This document shows positions 58,752 through 64,000 of a DNA stretch of 64,000 nucleotides, piece after piece (the stretch's first letter is position 1; each line of letters opens with the position of its first letter). A model generated the notes under the pieces. That model made no database searches. It was not told the DNA's origin and was given only the letters and a program-made list of their open reading frames with translations. The DNA comes from DATHBD01 sp035296325 (GTDB lineage: Bacteria > Actinomycetota > Actinomycetes > Mycobacteriales > Micromonosporaceae). The position numbers were made by a program, and so were the translations under genes. The stretch lies in NCBI GenBank assembly GCA_035296325.1, contig DATHBD010000060.1:1-64000 (forward strand). The letters run 5' to 3'.

Positions 58752-58988
58752 GTGGTGCTGACTCGGCGCTGGGCGCTGCTGCTGATCGCCGTCGGCGTCT
58801 GGAACTGGGTGATCTGGCCGCGGTTCGCGGTCGCCATCTGGCAGGACCCGCGCGCCTGGGACGGGGGTACGCCGACCAGATTTCTCTGGGTGCACGCGTT
58901 CCTGATCGTGGTGTCACTGGTGCTGGGTACCGTCGTCGGCGTACTGGGGCTGCGCGGTTGGCGGGCGGCCCGGCCGCTCGATCGCTGA
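58752..58988 (+). CDS. SCO4848-like small membrane protein
   Basis: A 78-residue protein with two transmembrane helices (about 8-26 and 44-66). The pattern RRWALLLIAVGVWNWVIWPRF...IWQDPRAWD...VHAFLIVVSLVLGTVVGVLGLRG fits the SCO4848 family found across actinomycetes. Function is unknown. Confidence 0.8.
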   Translation: MVLTRRWALLLIAVGVWNWVIWPRFAVAIWQDPRAWDGGTPTRFLWVHAFLIVVSLVLGTVVGVLGLRGWRAARPLDR

Positions 58989-59018
58989 GCGCGACTACTG
59001 AGGAGAGGAAGCGGTTTC

Positions 59019-59366
59019 GTGGAGGCACTACGGCTGATTCTGCGCTATGCGCACCTGATCGGGTTCGCGCTGCTGCTCGGCGCGGCGGTGGCTCAGTACC
59101 TGAGCGGGCGACTGCGGATCAACGCCGCCATGCTGTGGGGCGCGGCCATCCAGGTGGTGACGGGCATCGCCCTGTCGGCTCCGCTGCGCGGTGACGAGGC
59201 GGACGAGCCGGACCGGGTCAAACTGATGCTCAAGCTCGTCCTGGCCATCGCCATCTTCGCGATGACCTTCTTCTCCCGGCGGCGCAGCGATGTCAACCGG
59301 GGCCACTTCCTCGCCATCATCGGACTCACCCTGGTCAACGCCGCTATCGCCACCTTCTGGAACTGA
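59019..59366 (+). CDS. Small four-helix membrane protein
   Basis: A 115-residue protein from GTG 59019, with GGAGAGGAAG just upstream. Four hydrophobic segments (about 8-27, 36-54, 68-85, 94-113) resemble small DUF2269-like integral membrane proteins. No catalytic residue pattern is evident. It follows the SCO4848-like gene by 30 bp and may be cotranscribed. Confidence 0.72.
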   Translation: MEALRLILRYAHLIGFALLLGAAVAQYLSGRLRINAAMLWGAAIQVVTGIALSAPLRGDEADEPDRVKLMLKLVLAIAIFAMTFFSRRRSDVNRGHFLAIIGLTLVNAAIATFWN

Positions 59367-59548
59367 CGACCCGCGGCGTTGCCCGCGTCGGCGCGCCAGG
59401 CACGCGGTGGTTGGGGGCACGTCACGGAGGCATAACGCACTCCTCCCAACCCGGCAGCATTTTCTCGCGCCGGCAACGTTCCGGCGTACGCTCCGGACCA
59501 GTTGGGGATCACCGCGAAGTTCTGCGGTGCGATGGAAGGGAGCTCGCC

Positions 59549-60628
59549 TTGCACCGAGTGCGTGGGATGAGGGTGATCGCGACCGCCGGCGTGGCGATCG
59601 TCGCGCTGGGCATGGCCGCCTGCGGCGGGGAGGACGCCGAGCCGGGCGGGGGCACCAGCGAGCCGGCGAAGAAGTCGGTCAAGGTCGGGCTCGCGTTCGA
59701 CATCGGTGGCGAGGGCGACAAGTCGTTCAACGACGCGGCCGCCGCCGGGCTGGCGCGGGTGAAGAGCGAGCTCAACCTTGACGTGAAGCCGCTGGCCGCG
59801 GCGGACAGGGAGTCGGAGGCGGACAAGACCGCCCGGCTCAGCCTGCTGTGCAAGGGCGGATACAACCCGGTCATCGCGGTGGGCTTCGTCTACGCCGGCG
59901 CAGACCCGGCGAACGGCCCGCTGGCCAAGGCCGCGAAGGAGTGTCCGGACACCAAATTCGCAATCATCGATGACGCGAGCGTGCGGGCCGACAACGTCGC
60001 CAACCTGACGTTCGCCGAGGAACAGGGTTCCTTCCTGGTCGGGGTGGCGGCGGCGCTGAAGAGCAAGACCGGCACCGTGGGATTCGTGGGTGGCTGTGAG
60101 GTACCGCTGATCAAGAAGTTCGAAGCGGGGTACGCGGCCGGTGCCAAGGCGGCGAAGCCTGACATCAAGGTCGTGCCGAACTACCTGTCCACCCCGGCGG
60201 ACAAGTGCTCGGGCTTCAACGATGCCGCCAAGGGCGAGACCTCGGCGGGCGGGCTCTACGACGCTGGCGCCGACATCGTCTACCAGGCCGCGGGCGGCTC
60301 GGGTGCCGGCGTCTTCAAGGCCGCGAAGGCCAAGGGCAAGCTGGCCATCGGCGTGGACTCGGACCAGTACAACACCGCCGGCGCCGAGGTCCGTGATGTG
60401 ATCATTACGTCCATGCTGAAGCGGGTGGATACGGCCGTGTTCAACTTCGTCAAGGAGGCCGGCAACGATGCGTTCAAGAAGGGCGAGACGACGTTCGATC
60501 TGAAGGCCGAGGGCGTCGGTTACTCCACCTCCGGCGGCAAGATCGACGACATCAAGACCCAGCTCGACGACTTCAAGGCGAAGATCATCGACGGCACCAT
60601 CAAGGTCCCCACCACCCCGACCGCCTGA
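59549..60628 (+). CDS. bmpA: BMP-family nucleoside-binding lipoprotein
   Basis: A 359-residue solute-binding protein. The lipobox Cys is at 25 (LGMAAC). TTG 59549 has GGAAGGGAG 6 nt away; ATG 59567 is an alternative. VKVGLAFDIGGEGDKSFNDAA, FAEEQGSFLVGVAA, VGFVGGCEVPLIKKFEAGY and YQAAGGSGAGVFKAA are BmpA/PnrA motifs. It captures nucleosides for the ABC transporter encoded just downstream. Confidence 0.92.
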   Translation: MHRVRGMRVIATAGVAIVALGMAACGGEDAEPGGGTSEPAKKSVKVGLAFDIGGEGDKSFNDAAAAGLARVKSELNLDVKPLAAADRESEADKTARLSLLCKGGYNPVIAVGFVYAGADPANGPLAKAAKECPDTKFAIIDDASVRADNVANLTFAEEQGSFLVGVAAALKSKTGTVGFVGGCEVPLIKKFEAGYAAGAKAAKPDIKVVPNYLSTPADKCSGFNDAAKGETSAGGLYDAGADIVYQAAGGSGAGVFKAAKAKGKLAIGVDSDQYNTAGAEVRDVIITSMLKRVDTAVFNFVKEAGNDAFKKGETTFDLKAEGVGYSTSGGKIDDIKTQLDDFKAKIIDGTIKVPTTPTA

Positions 60629-60684
60629 CGCCGTCCCCGAGCCCCGCCGCGGCCGCGCGCGGCCCCGCGCGACCCACTCCCTCC

Positions 60685-60756
60685 GCGATCTTGCAGTCGT
60701 GCTCGCCTTTTCGTACCTTTCGCCATAGTGCGCCCGAGGCACGACTGCAAGATCGC
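60685..60756. repeat. Perfect 18-bp inverted repeat, possible intergenic element
   Basis: GCGATCTTGCAGTCGTGC (60685-60702) and GCACGACTGCAAGATCGC (60739-60756) are exact inverted copies with a 36-nt spacer. It lies 56 bp after bmpA and could attenuate or process the transcript between binding protein and ATPase. Its lower GC than the surroundings suggests a dispersed palindromic element. Confidence 0.75.
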
Positions 60757-60759
60757 GGG

Positions 60760-60857
60760 AACCTCGGGGCGGGGCGGGGCTGGGGCGGGGCGGGGGCGGG
60801 GCGGTTGCGGGGGGGGTGGGGGCGTTGAGGATCTGCGTAGCGGTGGGAGGTGGGTGG
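60760..60857 (+). promoter_or_regulatory. G-rich tract ahead of the ABC ATPase
   Basis: The plus strand has many GGGG runs (GGGGCGGGGCGGGGCTGGGG..., GGGGGGGGTGGGGG, GGTGGGTGGGTGGGGG). Several four-run sets could fold as G-quadruplexes in DNA or mRNA. The last run merges with the ribosome-binding site (GGGAGGTGG, 60845-60853) of the ATPase gene. Confidence 0.5.
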
Positions 60858-62369
60858 GTGGGGGCGGTCGAGACTGAGCCAGCCGTTGAGCTGCGCGGGA
60901 TAACCAAGCGGTTCCCCGGAGTGGTGGCCAACGCCGACGTCTCGCTCACGGTGCGGCCCGGCACGGTCCACGCCATCGTGGGGGAGAACGGTGCCGGCAA
61001 GTCGACGCTGATGAAAATCCTGTACGGGATGCAGCGGCCCGACGCCGGGGAGATCCTCCTGGGCGGCCGGCCGGTGCGCTTCGGTTCGCCGCAGCAGGCC
61101 ATCGCGGCCGGTATCGGCATGGTGCACCAGCACTTCATGCTGGCGGACAACCTCACCGTGCTGGAGAACGTGGTCCTCGGCGCGGAGCGCCGGCACGGCA
61201 TCGGCGCCGGAGCGGCCGCGGCGATCCGGGAACTCTCCGGGCGGTACGGGTTGGCGCTCGATCCGGACGCCCTGGTCGAGCGGCTGGGGGTGGGAGAGCG
61301 GCAACGGGTCGAGATCGGCAAGGTGCTCTACCGCGGCGCCCGGATCCTCATTCTGGACGAACCCACCGCGGTGCTGGTGCCGCAGGAGGTCGCCGCACTC
61401 TTCGGCAATCTGCGGGAGCTCACCAGGGAAGGCCTCACGATCATCTTCATCTCGCACAAGCTCGACGAGGTCCGGTCGGTCGCCGACGAGATCACCGTGA
61501 TCCGGCGTGGCACCACCGTCGGCACCGTCGCGCCGGGTGACGTGACCGCCCGCCAGCTCGCCACCCTGATGGTCGGCAGCGAGCTGCCCAGCCCGGAGGC
61601 TCGCGAGTCGACGGTGACGGATACCCCCGTCCTGGACGTGTCCGGCCTGACGGTGCCCGCGGCCGGTGGGCGGGCGCATGTCGCAGACGTCAGTTTCACG
61701 ATCCACCGGGGTGAGGTCGTGGGCATCGCCGGTGTCGAGGGCAACGGCCAGGCTGAGCTGGTCGAGGCACTGCTGGGGATGCGGGCGTCGACCGGCGCGA
61801 TACGCCTTGCCGGCGTGGACATCGCGCGCTGGGGGACCCGGGCGCGGCGCGAGGCCGGCATCGGGTACATCCCGGAGGACCGGCACCGGCACGGGCTGCT
61901 GCTCGACGGCACGGTGTGGGAGAACCGGGTGCTCGGCCACCAGACCCAGGCACCCAACGCGCGAGGGCCGCTGCTGAACATCGGCGGCGCGCGCCGCGAC
62001 ACCGAGCGCCTGGTGCGGGCGTACGACGTCCGTACCCCGGGCATCGACGTCGCCGCCGGCGCGCTCTCCGGTGGCAACCAGCAGAAGCTCATCGTCGGCC
62101 GGGAGATGAGCCACCAGCCGAAGGTGCTCGTCGCCGCGCACCCCACCCGGGGGGTCGACGTCGGCGCGCAGGCCGCGATCTGGGACGAGATTCGCCGGGC
62201 CCGCCACGAAGGCATGGGCGTGCTGCTGATCTCCGCGGACCTGGACGAGCTGATCGGGCTCTCCGACTCGCTGCACGTGATCAGCCGCGGCCGGCTCGTC
62301 CACGGGGCCGACCCGGCGACCATCACGCCCGAGGAACTCGGCTCCGCGATGACCGGTGCCGGGCCATGA
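60858..62369 (+). CDS. Nucleoside ABC transporter ATPase (two ABC domains)
   Basis: A 503-residue protein. Domain 1 has Walker A GENGAGKST, VERLGVGERQRVEI and Walker B ILILDEPTAVL. Domain 2 has GVEGNGQAELV in place of Walker A, ALSGGNQQKLIVGRE and an altered Walker B (VLVAAHPTRGVD), as in RbsA/NupA-type ATPases. GTG 60858 is chosen by its GGGAGGTGG site; an upstream in-frame GTG (60816) lies in the G-run. The stop overlaps the permease ATG. Confidence 0.92.
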   Translation: MGAVETEPAVELRGITKRFPGVVANADVSLTVRPGTVHAIVGENGAGKSTLMKILYGMQRPDAGEILLGGRPVRFGSPQQAIAAGIGMVHQHFMLADNLTVLENVVLGAERRHGIGAGAAAAIRELSGRYGLALDPDALVERLGVGERQRVEIGKVLYRGARILILDEPTAVLVPQEVAALFGNLRELTREGLTIIFISHKLDEVRSVADEITVIRRGTTVGTVAPGDVTARQLATLMVGSELPSPEARESTVTDTPVLDVSGLTVPAAGGRAHVADVSFTIHRGEVVGIAGVEGNGQAELVEALLGMRASTGAIRLAGVDIARWGTRARREAGIGYIPEDRHRHGLLLDGTVWENRVLGHQTQAPNARGPLLNIGGARRDTERLVRAYDVRTPGIDVAAGALSGGNQQKLIVGREMSHQPKVLVAAHPTRGVDVGAQAAIWDEIRRARHEGMGVLLISADLDELIGLSDSLHVISRGRLVHGADPATITPEELGSAMTGAGP

Positions 62370-63550
62370 GGCGGAGCGACGCGTCGCGGCTGGTACGGAG
62401 GATCGCCGCGCCGACGGTGGCGCTGCAGGTGGCGGCGCCGATCGTCGCGCTGCTGCTGGCCGCGGGCATCTCGTCGATCGCCCTGATGATCAGTGGGAAG
62501 GACCCGCTCCCGGCGTACCGGCAGATGTTCGCCTACGGCATCCTGCCGGAGTCCCAGGTGGAGATCCTCAACAAGGCGACGTACTACTACATCGCCGCCA
62601 TCGCGGTGGCGATCGGGTTCCGGATGGGCCTGTTCAACATCGGGGTCGACGGCCAGTACCGGCTCGGGGCGTTCTTCGCCGCCTCGCTGGGGGCGGCGTC
62701 CATCCTGCAAGGGCTGCCGGGGGTCCTGCGCACCCTGATCATCGTGCTGGTCGCGATGGCGGTCGCGGCGTTCTGGGCCAGCATCGCCGGCCTGCTCAAG
62801 GTCACCCGCGGGGTCAGCGAGGTGATCTCCACCATCATGCTCAACGCGCTCGGCGGTGGCATCGTGGCGTGGCTCAACACCACGGAGAACTGGGGCGTGC
62901 AGCCACCGGGCAGTAACGGCGTCTCCACGCCGATCCTGGCGGAGGACGCGTGGGTGCCGGCGCTGCCCCTGGTCCCCGGCACGAACCAGGGCGTCTTCGG
63001 CTTCCTCGTGATCGCCGCGCTGCTCGGCGTGGCGTACTGGTTCGTGCTGGGCCGGACCCGGTTCGGGTTCGACCTGCGGGCCACCGGCTGGAACCCGTCC
63101 GCCGCGGTGGCCAGCGGGGTCGACGCCAAGCGCATGGTGATGATCACTATGGCGCTGTCCGGCGCCGTGGCCGGGCTGGTGGGCATGCCGCAGCTGCTCG
63201 GTGAGACACACGCGTACACCCAGGACTTCGGCGGCATCGGATTCACCGGGATCGCGATCGCGCTGCTCGGCCGCAATCACCCGATCGGCATCGCATTCGG
63301 AGCGCTGCTGTGGGGGTTCCTCGAGCGTTCCGCGTTGATCCTCGACCTCGAGGACATTCCACGTGAGATCGTGACGATCATGCAGGCGGTCACCGTACTC
63401 GCCGTCGTCGTGGCGTACGAGATCGCCGGCCGGCTCAGCCGCCGGGCCCAGCAGCGCCAGGTCGGCGCGGTCGCGGCCGCACCGGTGCCGTCGGCCGCCG
63501 CTCCCGGCGCCGGTGGTCACCCCACAACCACTGGCGGAGGTGCGCCGTGA
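62366..63550 (+). CDS. Nucleoside ABC transporter permease 1
   Basis: A 394-residue polytopic membrane protein. FRMGLFNIGVDGQYRLGAFFAA, GVSEVISTIMLNALGGGIV and IGFTGIAIALLGRNHPIGI are the BPD_transp_2 motifs of NupB-like permeases. ATG overlaps the ATPase stop (ATGA). A Gly/Ala-rich tail ends it. It partners the next permease in the importer. Confidence 0.92.
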   Translation: MRRSDASRLVRRIAAPTVALQVAAPIVALLLAAGISSIALMISGKDPLPAYRQMFAYGILPESQVEILNKATYYYIAAIAVAIGFRMGLFNIGVDGQYRLGAFFAASLGAASILQGLPGVLRTLIIVLVAMAVAAFWASIAGLLKVTRGVSEVISTIMLNALGGGIVAWLNTTENWGVQPPGSNGVSTPILAEDAWVPALPLVPGTNQGVFGFLVIAALLGVAYWFVLGRTRFGFDLRATGWNPSAAVASGVDAKRMVMITMALSGAVAGLVGMPQLLGETHAYTQDFGGIGFTGIAIALLGRNHPIGIAFGALLWGFLERSALILDLEDIPREIVTIMQAVTVLAVVVAYEIAGRLSRRAQQRQVGAVAAAPVPSAAAPGAGGHPTTTGGGAP

Positions 63551-64000
63551 CGGCTGACGCGCTGCTCGGGCCGACGCCGGCGGCCCCGACCGAGGAGCGG
63601 CCGCCGCGCCGCCGGCGGATCCGGCTCAGCTACGTGCTGCTCGCGGCGTCCGGTGCGCTGTTCGTGCTGGCCGCCGTGCGGGCCCTGACCGGGGCGGACG
63701 ACCTGACCTCCGACGGGGCCATCCGCGCCGGGCTGCAGGCGGCCGTGCCGCTGGGCCTGGCCGGCCTGGGCGGCCTGTGGTCGGAGCGCGCCGGTGTGGT
63801 GAACATCGGCCTGGAGGGCCAACTGATCCTGGGTACCTGGTTCGGGGCGTGGGGCGCGCTGGAGTGGGGGCCGTGGGCCGGAGTGCTGACCGCCATCGCC
63901 GGTGGGGCCCTGGGCGGCCTGCTGCACGCGGTCGCCACGGTCACCTTCCGGGTGGACCACATCATCTCCGGCGTCGCGATCACGATCCTGGCCGGTGGGG
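63547..64000 (+). CDS. Nucleoside ABC transporter permease 2 (5' part)
   Basis: GTG 63547 overlaps the previous stop (GTGA), and the frame is open to the window end (151 codons seen). RSRL-like basic start, then hydrophobic segments and GLWSERAGVVNIGLEGQLILGTWFGAW, match NupC-type permeases. With BmpA, the ATPase and permease 1 it completes a nucleoside importer. Confidence 0.92.
   Translation, partial: MTADALLGPTPAAPTEERPPRRRRIRLSYVLLAASGALFVLAAVRALTGADDLTSDGAIRAGLQAAVPLGLAGLGGLWSERAGVVNIGLEGQLILGTWFGAWGALEWGPWAGVLTAIAGGALGGLLHAVATVTFRVDHIISGVAITILAGG

Noticed and set aside
61328..63520. Minus-strand 730-codon frame opposite the nucleoside transporter
   Set aside because: Shadow of the ATPase and permease genes.

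Overview
This is chromosomal DNA of a high-GC actinomycete, most likely a member of the Micromonosporaceae (Micromonospora/Salinispora-like). The reasons are strong G/C bias at third codon positions, frequent GTG/TTG starts with purine-rich ribosome-binding sites, many 1-4 bp start/stop overlaps, and actinobacterial gene order (rsmI / metG-tatD-rsmA-ispE-ABC-F / tRNA-Gln-glmU-prs-rplY-pth). Family assignment is inference from gene content; no database search was run.

Layout. 1-18 kb is accessory DNA: the 3' end of an IS transposase, a 2339-residue secreted RHS/YD-repeat polymorphic toxin with a small membrane protein behind it (probable immunity protein), a Tat-exported GH2 glycosidase, an O-antigen-ligase-like protein coupled to a small secreted protein, a gene-poor stretch, an ECF sigma factor with a membrane-anchored partner, a small secreted protein, a purine permease and a decayed EamA transporter. 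18-42 kb is mostly housekeeping: protein O-mannosyltransferase, rsmI, metG, tatD, rsmA, ispE, an ABC-F ATPase, a TetR/desaturase pair, tRNA-Gln(TTG), glmU, prs, rplY, pth, a sugar-phosphate transferase and the sulfate-activation genes cysQ-cysD-cysN. 42-54 kb holds a HicAB toxin-antitoxin module, galE, a CorC-like CBS protein, a GT87-like transferase, a second ECF sigma/partner pair, trpS, a 2'-5' RNA ligase-like protein, a BrkB/YihY membrane protein and a three-gene HTH / Clp-N / kinase-SnoaL operon. 54-64 kb carries an alpha-glucosidase facing a sugar-binding lipoprotein, a MerR regulator, small membrane proteins and a BMP-type nucleoside ABC transporter cut by the window end.

How genes work together. 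rsmI, rsmA, metG and trpS serve translation. glmU and ispE supply cell-wall and isoprenoid precursors. cysQ/cysD/cysN activate sulfate and recycle PAP. The sugar-phosphate transferase, O-antigen-ligase-like protein, galE and GT87 point to surface glycan synthesis. BmpA, an ATPase and two permeases form a nucleoside importer.

Most interesting. (1) The RHS toxin tip/immunity pair. (2) A compact operon (51944-54246) with a near-consensus apparently leaderless promoter, two matched palindromes, a small HTH protein, a tandem Clp-N protein with no ATPase and a kinase-like/SnoaL fusion; I know of no named system with this composition. (3) A tandem duplication at an ECF sigma/partner junction that creates an 11-codon ORF joined by two GTGA overlaps. 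(4) A 14-codon leader ORF coupled to ispE. (5) In-frame tandem repeats expanded inside CysN and the ABC-F linker. (6) A perfect 18-bp inverted repeat beside a G-rich tract ahead of the nucleoside ABC ATPase.
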